Assembly (NCBI RefSeq): GCF_013266755.1
Contig: NZ_JABRWJ010000001.1
Coordinates: 744,001-808,000, forward strand
DNA: 64,000 nucleotides
Origin: Pseudaquabacterium terrae
Lineage (GTDB): Bacteria > Pseudomonadota > Gammaproteobacteria > Burkholderiales > Burkholderiaceae_C
Reading direction: 5' to 3'
Shown: piece by piece, positions 15,141 through 22,902 of the stretch
Numbering within the stretch: the stretch's first letter is position 1
Layout: every line of letters begins with the position of its first letter
Translations under genes and position numbers: made by a program
Notes under the pieces: generated by a model
Databases searched by the model: none
The model's input: the letters and a program-made list of their open reading frames with translations, nothing else
What the model was told of the DNA's origin: nothing

Positions 15141-15947
15141 ATGCTGATCGGCGTCGACTTCTCCAGCAGCCCGACGCGCCGCAAGCCGGTGGTCGTGGCG
15201 GTGGGCGCCGCGCGCGGCGCGGTGGTGCAGCTGCAGCGGCTCGAGCGCTTTCGCACGCACGAGGCCTTGGGCGCATGGCTGGCCGCGCAGCCGGCGTGGA
15301 TCGGCGGCTTCGACCTGCCGTTCGGGCTGCCGCGCGAGCTGGTCGAGACGCTCGGCTGGCCGCTGGACTGGCCGGCGTGCATCGATCATTACGCGCAAAT
15401 GACGCGGCCGCTGATCCGCGAGACCTTCGCGGCGTTCTGCGCGCAGCGGCCCGCGGGCGGCAAGTTCGCGCACCGCGCGTGCGACGGGCCGGCCGGGTCG
15501 AGCCCGTCGATGAAGTGGGTCAACCCGCCGGTGGCCTGGATGCTGCATGCGGGCGTGCCGCTGCTGCGCGCCGCGGGCGCGGTCTTTCCGGGGCACCAGC
15601 CGGTGGCGGCCGATGCGGCGCGCATCGCGCTGGAGGCCTACCCGGGCCTGCTCGCGCGCGAGGTCCTCGGCCGGCGCTCGTACAAGAGCGACGAGGCCGC
15701 GAAGCAGACGCCTGAGCGGCTGATCGCGCGCAAGGACCTCGTCGAGGCGCTGGAACAGGGCCGCACGCGGCTCGAGCGGCGGCTGAAGCTGACCCCCGCG
15801 CAGCATGCGGCGCTGGTCGACGATGCCAGCGGCGATGCGCTGGATGCGGCGCTGTGCCTGGTGCAGGCGGCCTGGGCATCGGCGCAGCCGGGCTGGGGCG
15901 TACCGGCGACCGTCGACACGCTCGAAGGCTGGATCGTCAGCGCATGA
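15141..15947 (+). CDS. DUF429 family protein
   Basis: 268 residues of the DUF429 family (PF04250), which has an RNase H-like fold and no established reaction. The start LIGVDFSSSPTRRKPVVVAVG carries the acidic residue after the first strand, and GGFDLPFGLPRELV and SGDALDAALCLVQAAWA near the C-terminus hold further conserved Asp residues, consistent with a metal-dependent fold. Six bp after the diguanylate cyclase and overlapping pabB-pabC by four bases (ATGA at 15944-15947), so translation with the folate gene is likely coupled. Confidence 0.85.
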   Translation: MLIGVDFSSSPTRRKPVVVAVGAARGAVVQLQRLERFRTHEALGAWLAAQPAWIGGFDLPFGLPRELVETLGWPLDWPACIDHYAQMTRPLIRETFAAFCAQRPAGGKFAHRACDGPAGSSPSMKWVNPPVAWMLHAGVPLLRAAGAVFPGHQPVAADAARIALEAYPGLLAREVLGRRSYKSDEAAKQTPERLIARKDLVEALEQGRTRLERRLKLTPAQHAALVDDASGDALDAALCLVQAAWASAQPGWGVPATVDTLEGWIVSA

Positions 15948-17683
15948 GTGACTCGCCCACCTTGCACGCGCTGATCGACTTCGCCGACCCGGCCGTTCAG
16001 CTCGGTTTCGGCGCGCCGCTGCGCGTGCATGCGACGCACACGGTAGGCGGCGTGCGCGGCGTGCTCGATGCGGTGGCCGATGAAGCCGCGCAGGGCCGCT
16101 GGTGCGTCGGTTACCTGCGCTACGAAGCGGCGCCGGCCTTCGATGCGGCGCTGGTCACCCATCCGCATGATTCGAACGCCGGACCGCTGGCCTGGTTCGG
16201 CGTGCACGAGGAGGCGCTGCCGCTGCCGGCGCCGGTTCGCGACGGCGCGCGGGTCGACTGGCAGGACCTGCCGCCGCGCTCACGCTTCGATGCCGACATC
16301 TCGCACATCCTCGCGGCGATCGCCGCCGGCGAGCTGTACCAGGTCAACCACACCGCGACGCTGCAGGGCCGCCTGTGCGCCGGCGATCCGCGGGCGCTCT
16401 TCGATGCCCTGCGCCGTGCCCAGCCGCGCGCATATGCCGCCTTCATCGACGCCGGCCACGAGCAGATCCTGTCGGCCTCGCCCGAGCTGTTCTTCCATTG
16501 GGACGACGGCCGCATCGAATCCCGCCCGATGAAGGGCACCGCGGCGCGCGGCAACACGCCCGACGAGGACGCCGCGCTTGCCGCCGCGCTGCGCGCCTCC
16601 GACAAGGAGCGCGCCGAGAACCTGATGATCGTCGACCTGATCCGCAACGACCTGTCGCGTTTCGCCGAGCCTTTCTCGGTCCACGTGCCGCGGCTGTTCG
16701 CACTGCAGGCCTGGCCGACGGTGTGGCAGATGAGCTCGGTGGTCGAGGCGCGCACGCGGCCGGGCACCACGCTGACCGATGTGTTCGCGGCGCTGTTCCC
16801 CTGCGGCTCGGTCACCGGCGCGCCGAAGGTGCAGGCGATGCGGATGATCCGGCGGCTGGAGCCCGCGCCGCGCGGCGTCTACTGCGGCGCGGTCGGCATC
16901 GTGCAGCCGGGCGGCGCGGCCACCTTCAACGTGCCGATCCGCACGCTGCGCCTGGCCGGCGACCGCGCCACCTGCGGCATCGGCAGCGGCATCACCGCCG
17001 ACGCGCGCGCCGACGGCGAGTGGCAGGAGTGGCGCACCAAGCGCGGATTCGTCGAGCGGGCGAGCGCGCCCTTCGCGCTGCTCGAGACGATGCGGCTGGA
17101 CGGCGGCGTGTTTCGCGAGCGTGATGCGCACCTCGCGCGGCTCGCGCGCGCCGCGGCGCATTTCGGCTTCGCGTGTGATCCGGGTGTGATCGGCGCCGCG
17201 CTGGACGCCCTGGCCGCCGAACGGCCGCAGGGCTGCTGGCGCGTGCGGCTGCTGGTCGATGTCGCCGGGCAGCCGGCGCTCGAGGTGCATGCGCACGAGG
17301 ACTGGCCGGGCCCGCGGCGCGTGCAGCTTGCCGCGTCGGCCTTGGCCGAGGCCGGCGGCGAGTTCGTGCGTTTCAAGACCACGCGCCGCGCGCACTACGA
17401 CGCGCTCGCGCCGCGCGATCCGGGCGCCTTCGACACGCTGCTGTGGAACGCCGCTGGCGAGCTGACCGAATTCACCCGCGGCAACGCCTGCTTCGAGCTC
17501 GCCGACGGCCGCTGGGTCACGCCGCCACTGCACTGCGGGCTGCTCGACGGCATCGGCCGCGCCGCCGCGCTGCGCGAGGGGCGCGTCAGCGAAGCGGTCG
17601 TGCGGGTCGACGAGCTGCCGCAAGTCCGGCGCATCGCCTTCTTCAACAGCCTGCGCGGCTGGATCGACGTGACGCTGGTCTGA
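15944..17683 (+). CDS. pabB: Aminodeoxychorismate synthase component I fused to aminodeoxychorismate lyase (PabB-PabC)
   Basis: 579 residues joining two consecutive steps of 4-aminobenzoate synthesis for folate. The PabB half (about 1-370) has GELYQVNHTATL, SPELFFHW, SRPMKGTAARG (the Lys in PMKGT marks aminodeoxychorismate synthase; anthranilate synthase has Ala there), RAENLMIVDLIRNDLSRF and FPCGSVTGAPKVQAMRMI. The C-terminal half (about 385-579) is a class IV PLP enzyme: LLETMRLDGGVFRERDAHLARL, FKTTRRAHYD carrying the likely PLP Lys, and ELTEFTRGNACFEL. Such fusions are known in proteobacteria. The glutamine amidotransferase PabA is not in the window. Start overlaps DUF429 by ATGA. Confidence 0.93.
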   Translation: MSDSPTLHALIDFADPAVQLGFGAPLRVHATHTVGGVRGVLDAVADEAAQGRWCVGYLRYEAAPAFDAALVTHPHDSNAGPLAWFGVHEEALPLPAPVRDGARVDWQDLPPRSRFDADISHILAAIAAGELYQVNHTATLQGRLCAGDPRALFDALRRAQPRAYAAFIDAGHEQILSASPELFFHWDDGRIESRPMKGTAARGNTPDEDAALAAALRASDKERAENLMIVDLIRNDLSRFAEPFSVHVPRLFALQAWPTVWQMSSVVEARTRPGTTLTDVFAALFPCGSVTGAPKVQAMRMIRRLEPAPRGVYCGAVGIVQPGGAATFNVPIRTLRLAGDRATCGIGSGITADARADGEWQEWRTKRGFVERASAPFALLETMRLDGGVFRERDAHLARLARAAAHFGFACDPGVIGAALDALAAERPQGCWRVRLLVDVAGQPALEVHAHEDWPGPRRVQLAASALAEAGGEFVRFKTTRRAHYDALAPRDPGAFDTLLWNAAGELTEFTRGNACFELADGRWVTPPLHCGLLDGIGRAAALREGRVSEAVVRVDELPQVRRIAFFNSLRGWIDVTLV

Positions 17684-17687
17684 CGCC

Positions 17688-18881
17688 TCAGGCGCGCCGC
17701 GCGATGTCGTGCAGCGCGCCGGTGAGCCGATCGACGTCCTCGTCGCGGTGCGCGGCACTCAGTGTGATGCGCAGCCGCGCGCTGCCCTCGGGCACCGTCG
17801 GCGGGCGGATCGCCGGCACCCACAGGCCGCGTTCGCGCAGGCCCTCCATCACCGCCAGCGCCTCGCGGTTGCCGCCGATGATCAACGGCTGGATGGGGGT
17901 CGGTGAGTCGGTCAGCGTCCACGGCAGGCCGGCCAGGCCGCGCTTCAGGCGCGCGATCAATGCCTGCAGGTGCGTGCGGCGCCAGTCGTCGGCTTCGACG
18001 AGCCGCAAGCTCGCGCGCAGCGACTGCGCCAGCGCCGCCGGCGCGGCAGTGGCGAAGATGTAGCTGCGCGTCTTCTGCAGCAGCCATTCGATCAGCACGT
18101 CATTGCCGGCGACGAAGGCGCCGGCAACGCCGAGCGCCTTGCCCAGCGTCGCCATGTACAACACGCGGCGCGAGGCGTTGGTGCCGGTCAGGCCGGCGGC
18201 GGCGAGCGCGCCGCGGCCCTGGGGGCCGAGCACGCCGAAGCCGTGCGCATCGTCGATCAGCAGCAGCGCGTCGTGGCGCTCGCACAGCGCCAGCAGCGCG
18301 CGCAGGTCGGCCACGTCGCCGTCCATGCTGAAGACCGCGTCGGTGATCACCAGCTGGCGCCGCGCCGGGCGCGCGGCGAGCGCGGCGTCCAGCGCATCGA
18401 GGTCGGCATGCGCATAACGGTGGATCGATGCGCGCGCGAGCCGCGCGCCGTCGATCAGGCAGGCATGGTTCAGCGCATCGGAATGCAGCGCGTCGCCGGC
18501 GCCGACCAGCGCCGGCACGATGCCGATGTTGGTGCCGTAGCCGGCGTAGAAGTACAGCGCGCGCGGCAGGCCGACGAAGGCCGCCAGCTCGCGCTCCAGC
18601 GACGCGTTGGCGGCCGAGTGCCCACTGACCAGCGGCGACGCGCCCGAGCCGACGCCGAACTCGCGCGCACCGGCGCACAGCGCGTCGACCAGCGCCGGAT
18701 GGCCGGCGAGGCCGAGGTAGTCGTTGCTGCAGAAGGCCAGCAGGATTTCGCCGTCGACGATCAGCCGCGTGCTGCTGGCCTCGGCCGGGGCCGCGGGCAA
18801 CACGACGCGGCGGCGCCGTGTCAGGCCAGCGGCGTCGAGCTCGGCCAGGCGGGTGTCGAAATCATCGAGCCAGGAAGTCAT
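17688..18881 (-). CDS. bioF: 8-amino-7-oxononanoate synthase
   Basis: 397 residues. Condenses pimeloyl-thioester with L-alanine, releasing CO2, as the first ring-building step of biotin synthesis; PLP-dependent and cytosolic. Recognisable segments are [77 protein letters not shown] and [14 protein letters not shown], where the Lys forms the internal aldimine with PLP. Start at 18881 overlaps the bioD 3' end by 20 bases, making bioA-bioD-bioF a tightly coupled unit. bioB is not in the window. Confidence 0.96.
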   Translation of the reverse strand: MTSWLDDFDTRLAELDAAGLTRRRRVVLPAAPAEASSTRLIVDGEILLAFCSNDYLGLAGHPALVDALCAGAREFGVGSGASPLVSGHSAANASLERELAAFVGLPRALYFYAGYGTNIGIVPALVGAGDALHSDALNHACLIDGARLARASIHRYAHADLDALDAALAARPARRQLVITDAVFSMDGDVADLRALLALCERHDALLLIDDAHGFGVLGPQGRGALAAAGLTGTNASRRVLYMATLGKALGVAGAFVAGNDVLIEWLLQKTRSYIFATAAPAALAQSLRASLRLVEADDWRRTHLQALIARLKRGLAGLPWTLTDSPTPIQPLIIGGNREALAVMEGLRERGLWVPAIRPPTVPEGSARLRITLSAAHRDEDVDRLTGALHDIARRA

Positions 18882-19572
18882 CGATCAGCGTCTCGTTGAA
18901 GGGAAGATGGCGCGCATTCAGCGCGCCGTGCGGCACGTCGGCCCACAGCGGCGCGGGCAGGCGGCGCTGGAGCGTCGCGATGTTGTCGTCGACGCACGAC
19001 ATCGCCGGGTCGATCCGGTTGGCGACCCAGCCGGCGAGCACCAGGCCGCGCGCGGCGATCGCCTCGGCCGTCAGCAGCGCGTGGTTCAGGCAGCCCAGGC
19101 GCAGGCCGACGACGAGCAGCAGCGGCAGCCCGAGCGCGCGCGCCAGGTCGGCGCCGGTCGCGTCGTCGGACAGCGGCACCAGCAGGCCGCCGGCGCCTTC
19201 GACGACCACCGCGTCGGCCTGGGCAGCCAGTGCGTGATAACTTTCAACCAGCGCGTCCACCGAAATGCGCTGCCCGGTCCGCGCGGCCGCCAGGTGCGGC
19301 GACAAGGGCTCGGGCAGCAGCACGGGGTTGTCGAGTGCTGCCGAGACCCGTAGCGTCGACGCGGCGCGCAGCGCCAGCGCGTCTTCGCTGGCCCAGCCGT
19401 CCCCCCGAGTGTCAGGATCCGGGACCGCGCCGGCGGCCACCGGCTTCATGCCGACGACGCGCGCGCGGCGCCGCGCGAAGGCATGCAGCAACCCGGCGGC
19501 GATCAATGTCTTGCCGACGCCGGTGTCGGTGCCGACGACGAACACACCGCGGGCGCCTGGCTGCTCAAGCAT
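18862..19572 (-). CDS. bioD: Dethiobiotin synthetase
   Basis: 236 residues. Closes the ureido ring of dethiobiotin from 7,8-diaminopelargonate, CO2 and ATP. The P-loop is [12 protein letters not shown] at about residues 11-22, followed by GMKPVAAG, and [12 protein letters not shown] is the second conserved motif around the active site. Sits between bioA (8-base overlap) and bioF (20-base overlap). Standard length and all key motifs present. Confidence 0.96.
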   Translation of the reverse strand: MLEQPGARGVFVVGTDTGVGKTLIAAGLLHAFARRRARVVGMKPVAAGAVPDPDTRGDGWASEDALALRAASTLRVSAALDNPVLLPEPLSPHLAAARTGQRISVDALVESYHALAAQADAVVVEGAGGLLVPLSDDATGADLARALGLPLLLVVGLRLGCLNHALLTAEAIAARGLVLAGWVANRIDPAMSCVDDNIATLQRRLPAPLWADVPHGALNARHLPFNETLIDDFLAR

Positions 19573-20902
19573 CGGCCAGCGTGGCTTCCAGCGCCACCAG
19601 CGAGCCGCGCGCGAGCAGCGCGATGCCCTCGTCGTCGATCACGTAGGGCGGCATCGTGTAGAGCGTCGGGCCGATCGGGCGCAGCAGCAGGCCCTGGTCC
19701 AGCGCATGGCAGTGGTAGCGGCGCGCGAAGTCGGCCGGCGCATCGGCGACGTCCCAGGCCCAGACCATGCCGCAGCGGCGCGCATGCCGGATGCGCGGAT
19801 GCGCCGACAGCGGCGCGAAGGCCGCGTCGAGCCGCTGCGCGGTGTCGACATTGCGCGCCAGCGCATCGGTCTCATCGAACAGGTCGAGCACCGCCAGCGC
19901 GGCGCGGCAGGCGAGCGGGTTGCCGGTGTACGAATGGGAATGCAGGAAGCCGCGCGCCACCTGATCGTCGTAGAAAGCCTCGTAGATCGATTCGGTGCAC
20001 AGCACGGCCGCGAGCGGCAGCGTGCCGCCGGTCAGCCCCTTGGACAAGCAGATCAGGTCCGGCGTGATGCCGGCCTGCTGGTGCGCGAACAGCGTGCCGG
20101 TGCGGCCGAAGCCGGTCGCTATCTCGTCGACCACCAGGTGCACGTCGTAGCGGTCGCACAGCGCGCGGGCGCGGCGCAGGTACTCGGGGTCGTGCATCGC
20201 GATGCCGGCGGCGCACTGGATCAGCGGCTCGACGATCAGCGCCGCGGTCTCGGCGTGGTGCTCATCGAGCCAGGCCTCCAGCGCCGCGGCGGCGCGCAAC
20301 GCGACCTCGCGCGCGCCCTCACCGGCTTCGGCACCGCGCGCGTCCGGGCTCATCACCGTCGCGGCCAGGCGCACCAGCGGCGCATAGGCTTCGCGGAACA
20401 GCGCGATGTCGGTCACCGCCAGCGCGCCGACCGTCTCGCCGTGGTAGCCGCCGGCCAGGCCGACGAAGCGGCTCTTCGCCGGCCGGCCGCGGTTGCGCCA
20501 GCAATGGGCGCTCATCTTGAGCGCTATTTCCGTCGCCGACGCGCCATCGCTGCCATAGAAGGCATGCCCCAGGCCCGTCAGCACGCCGAGCCGCTCCGAC
20601 AGCTCGATCACCGGCGCATGCGTGCAGCCGGCGAGCATCACGTGGTCCAGCGTCTGCAACTGATCGATCAGCGCCGCGCGGATCGCCGGGTGGCCGTGGC
20701 CGAACAAGTTGACCCACCAGGAGCTGATCGCATCGAGGAAACGCCGACCCTCGTGGTCGTGGAGCCACACGCCCTCGGCGCGCGCCACCGGCAGAAGCGG
20801 TGCGCCGCCCTGCTCGTGCAGCTTCATCTGCGTGCACGGATGCCAGACCGCGCGCAGGCTGCGCGCGCGCCAATCGGCGTTGAGACCGCTGTCGAGGGTC
20901 AT
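19565..20902 (-). CDS. bioA: Adenosylmethionine-8-amino-7-oxononanoate aminotransferase
   Basis: 445 residues. Transfers the amino group of S-adenosylmethionine to 8-amino-7-oxononanoate. Class III aminotransferase motifs are clear: WHPCTQMKLHE, DAISSWWVNLFGHGHP, GSDGASATEIALKMS, LVVDEIATGFGRTGTLFAHQ and CLSKGLTGG with the PLP Lys. First gene of the bioADF unit. Start set at 20902 (MTLDSGLN); an in-frame ATG at 20959 would add 19 residues without family similarity. I see no strong ribosome site at 20902. The 101 bp up to the divergent gene at 21004 must carry the promoter. Confidence 0.95.
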   Translation of the reverse strand: MTLDSGLNADWRARSLRAVWHPCTQMKLHEQGGAPLLPVARAEGVWLHDHEGRRFLDAISSWWVNLFGHGHPAIRAALIDQLQTLDHVMLAGCTHAPVIELSERLGVLTGLGHAFYGSDGASATEIALKMSAHCWRNRGRPAKSRFVGLAGGYHGETVGALAVTDIALFREAYAPLVRLAATVMSPDARGAEAGEGAREVALRAAAALEAWLDEHHAETAALIVEPLIQCAAGIAMHDPEYLRRARALCDRYDVHLVVDEIATGFGRTGTLFAHQQAGITPDLICLSKGLTGGTLPLAAVLCTESIYEAFYDDQVARGFLHSHSYTGNPLACRAALAVLDLFDETDALARNVDTAQRLDAAFAPLSAHPRIRHARRCGMVWAWDVADAPADFARRYHCHALDQGLLLRPIGPTLYTMPPYVIDDEGIALLARGSLVALEATLADA

Positions 20903-21003
20903 GCGGGAGGGTGCGGCGCGCGCTGAAGTGAACGATGGCCGAATTTTGACAGGCGCCATTCCTATACTCGCGCGGCCAATTCAACCGGAGGGAGCGCCCA
21001 CAC

Positions 21004-21744
21004 ATGGCCAAACGCCAGACACTGACGACAAGAATCGCCGCGCCGATCGCGGCCCTGCTGCTGGCCTGCGGCAGCGGCGCCGCGCAGGCGGCGGAGCCCA
21101 CGACCGAGCAGCTGTTCCGCTGGGCACAGATGACCTATCCCGAGCTCTTCCCGGACTCGCCGCCGATCGTGCAGCTGCCGCACGACGGCAAGACTTTCCA
21201 GGTGCGGTCGTACGTCAACGGCAACCACCTCGGCGTCGCCAACGGCGAGGTCTACGGGCTCGGCGCCTTCACCGGCGGCGTGATCCACAACTTCGGCGCG
21301 GTGGCCAACTATGCGAGCGCGGTGTGCGCCAAGCTCGGCTGCGGCACCGGGCCGGACAGCGGAATGGTGTACTCGGCGGTGCAGGTCGGCGCGCCGCAGC
21401 CGGCATCGATCACCGCGCAGGTGCCGAAGAACGGCCGGGTCTCGGCGAGCGGCAGCTACATGATCTCGGGCACGCTGGGCGGCGACCTGTTCAGCTTGGC
21501 CGGCCAGACGCTTTACGTCATCGTCGAGGATCCGTCGTCGCTGTTCGAGAGCAACGCCAGCGTCAACATCGTGCAAGGCAGCAGCTTCAGCTACCAGCTG
21601 GTGCTGCAGCCGCGCACGCTGCCGACGGTGGGCCGCTTCACCGGCACGCTGCGCGCCTTCGCCTGCCTCGATGCCGGCTGCGGCACGCGACTGGGCGGCA
21701 CACCGCTGCTGATTCCGTACGACGTGACGGTGCGAGCCAACTGA
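21004..21744 (+). CDS. Exported protein with an N-terminal YP-FP module
   Basis: 246 residues. The leader (RIAAPIAALLLACGSGAAQAA) could be a Sec signal cut after AQA or a lipoprotein signal using LLAC; the sequence does not decide. Residues about 33-115 (bases 21100-21350) form the module shared with the genes at 2 and 26092: LFRWAQMTYPELFPDS ... FQVRSYVNGNHLGVANGEVYGLGAFTGGVIHNFGAVANY. The rest is beta-rich (VSASGSYMISGTLGGDLFSLAGQTLYVIVEDPSSLFESN) like an Ig-type or jelly-roll domain, with a Cys pair in FACLDAGCG. CCGGAGGGA before the ATG is a good ribosome site. Function unknown. Confidence 0.82.
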   Translation: MAKRQTLTTRIAAPIAALLLACGSGAAQAAEPTTEQLFRWAQMTYPELFPDSPPIVQLPHDGKTFQVRSYVNGNHLGVANGEVYGLGAFTGGVIHNFGAVANYASAVCAKLGCGTGPDSGMVYSAVQVGAPQPASITAQVPKNGRVSASGSYMISGTLGGDLFSLAGQTLYVIVEDPSSLFESNASVNIVQGSSFSYQLVLQPRTLPTVGRFTGTLRAFACLDAGCGTRLGGTPLLIPYDVTVRAN

Positions 21745-21757
21745 GGTCCGGCGGCCT

Positions 21758-22123
21758 TCAGCGGCCCGGGCGATACACGCACCGGTCGCCGCTCGACGGC
21801 CGCGCGACACTGACCTGCACCACCCCTGGCAGCCGCGCCGCGACGAAGGCGTGCATGTAGCGGCACAGGTTCTCGAGCGTCGCCGGCGCCAGGCCGGGCA
21901 CCTCGTCGAGCAGGTGGTGGTCGAGCTGGCCGCGCAGCTCGGCGATCACGCCGCGCAGCAGCGCCAGGTCGGCGACCATGCCGCTGCCCGGATCGGGCTC
22001 GCCGGCCAGCGTGACCTCGGCGTGGTAGCTGTGGCCATGCAGGCGGCGGCTGGAGACGGTCTCGTGCAGGCGCTCGAGCGTGTGGGCAGCGTCGAAGTGG
22101 AACGACTGGCTCAGCTCGAACAT
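21758..22123 (-). CDS. queD: QueD/PTPS-family protein (queuosine pathway), missing the usual Cys
   Basis: 121 residues of the 6-pyruvoyl-tetrahydropterin synthase family. QueD turns 7,8-dihydroneopterin triphosphate into 6-carboxy-tetrahydropterin. Zinc ligands are present: FHFDAAH and LHGHSYH. DHHLLDEVPGLAPATLENLCRYMHAFV is typical of the family. The catalytic Cys that normally lies four residues before LHGH (KCGRLHGH in E. coli) is replaced here by Ser (SSRRLHGH). Next to queE, which acts after QueD, so the pathway call is firm even though the mechanism is in doubt. The start codon is one base from the hairpin repeat at 22125-22198. Confidence 0.85.
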   Translation of the reverse strand: MFELSQSFHFDAAHTLERLHETVSSRRLHGHSYHAEVTLAGEPDPGSGMVADLALLRGVIAELRGQLDHHLLDEVPGLAPATLENLCRYMHAFVAARLPGVVQVSVARPSSGDRCVYRPGR

Positions 22124-22124
22124 G

Positions 22125-22198
22125 TCAGTGCCGCCCGGCCGCCCGAAGGCACTGACGCTCCCCCTCGGGGGGCAGCGAACGGAGTGAGCGTGGGGGCT
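22125..22198 (-). repeat. Intergenic GC-rich hairpin repeat, copy 1
   Basis: This copy fills almost the whole gap between queE and queD. It opens with TCAGTGCC and returns GGCACTGA at 22148-22155, an 8-bp perfect stem, then a second fold CCCCCTCGGGGG and the tail GAACGGAGTGAGCGTGGGGGCT. A copy of about 88% identity is at 58810-58881 in the same orientation. Read on the minus strand, the first stem ends one base before the queD ATG. Similar short repeats are common between genes in Burkholderiales; I infer this is one of those. Confidence 0.8.
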
Positions 22199-22201
22199 GA
22201 T

Positions 22202-22840
22202 TCATCGGATCCCGATCATCTTGTGCGTCTGCAGGCACAAGCGCCAGCGCGGGTGGTCCAGGCACCACTGAACCGCCCAGTCGGTCGCCGCGTCGCGCGC
22301 CGGACCGTCCATCGGCTGCACCATCCAGTGCGCGAAGTCACCTTCGGCTTCGAGCTGCAGCGGGTCGATGCCGGGTTGCGGAACCACCAGCTTCAGCTCG
22401 TCGCCGCGCCGCTGCACCCAGGGTGCGCCGGCCTTCGGGCTGACGCAGATCCAGTCGAGCCCCGGCGGCAGCGGCAGGCTGCCGTTGGTCTCGATCGCGA
22501 TCTGGAAACCTTCCGCATGCAGCGCGTCGATCAGCGGCGTGTCGAGTTGCAGTGCCGGCTCACCGCCCGTCAGCACGACGAAACGGTTGTGGCGCTCGGT
22601 CGTGCCCCAGGCGGCCGCGACCGCCGCCGCCAGCGCCGCGGCATCGGCGAATCGCCCGCCGCCGCTGCCATCGGTGCCGACGAAATCGGTATCGCAGAAG
22701 CGGCACACCGCCTCGGCGCGGTCGGCTTCGCGGCCGCTCCACAGGTTGCAGCCGGCGAAGCGGCAGAACACGGCAACGCGGCCGGCCTGGCGGCCCTCGC
22801 CTTGCAGCGTGCGAAAAATCTCCTTGACCTGGTACGGCAT
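22202..22840 (-). CDS. queE: 7-carboxy-7-deazaguanine synthase
   Basis: 212 residues, a radical SAM enzyme that contracts 6-carboxy-tetrahydropterin into 7-carboxy-7-deazaguanine for queuosine in tRNA. The cluster motif is the QueE-specific CX14CX2C: AGC-NLWSGREADRAEAV-CRFC at about residues 31-49. YQVKEIFRTLQGEGRQAGRVAVFCRF and VLTGGEPALQ are family hallmarks, the latter contacting SAM. ATG at 22840 matches the family start; the longer open frame upstream is antisense to the protease gene. The queD gene follows after the hairpin repeat. Confidence 0.95.
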   Translation of the reverse strand: MPYQVKEIFRTLQGEGRQAGRVAVFCRFAGCNLWSGREADRAEAVCRFCDTDFVGTDGSGGGRFADAAALAAAVAAAWGTTERHNRFVVLTGGEPALQLDTPLIDALHAEGFQIAIETNGSLPLPPGLDWICVSPKAGAPWVQRRGDELKLVVPQPGIDPLQLEAEGDFAHWMVQPMDGPARDAATDWAVQWCLDHPRWRLCLQTHKMIGIR

Positions 22841-22902
22841 CGGTCCACGCCCCGCTCGGGCAAAAGGCGTGGATTTTCGCAGAAGCTGTTTCCCCTTGCC
22901 GG

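Noticed and set aside
13281-15806. An open minus-strand frame of over 800 codons opposite the diguanylate cyclase
   Set aside because: High GC makes long antisense frames; the translation is Arg/Ala/Gln-rich without domains, and the plus strand encodes intact GGDEF motifs.
20946-20968. TTGACA followed by TATACT upstream of the gene at 21004, a possible sigma-70 promoter
   Set aside because: The spacing is only 11 bases; a normal sigma-70 promoter needs about 17. No alternative -35 fits.
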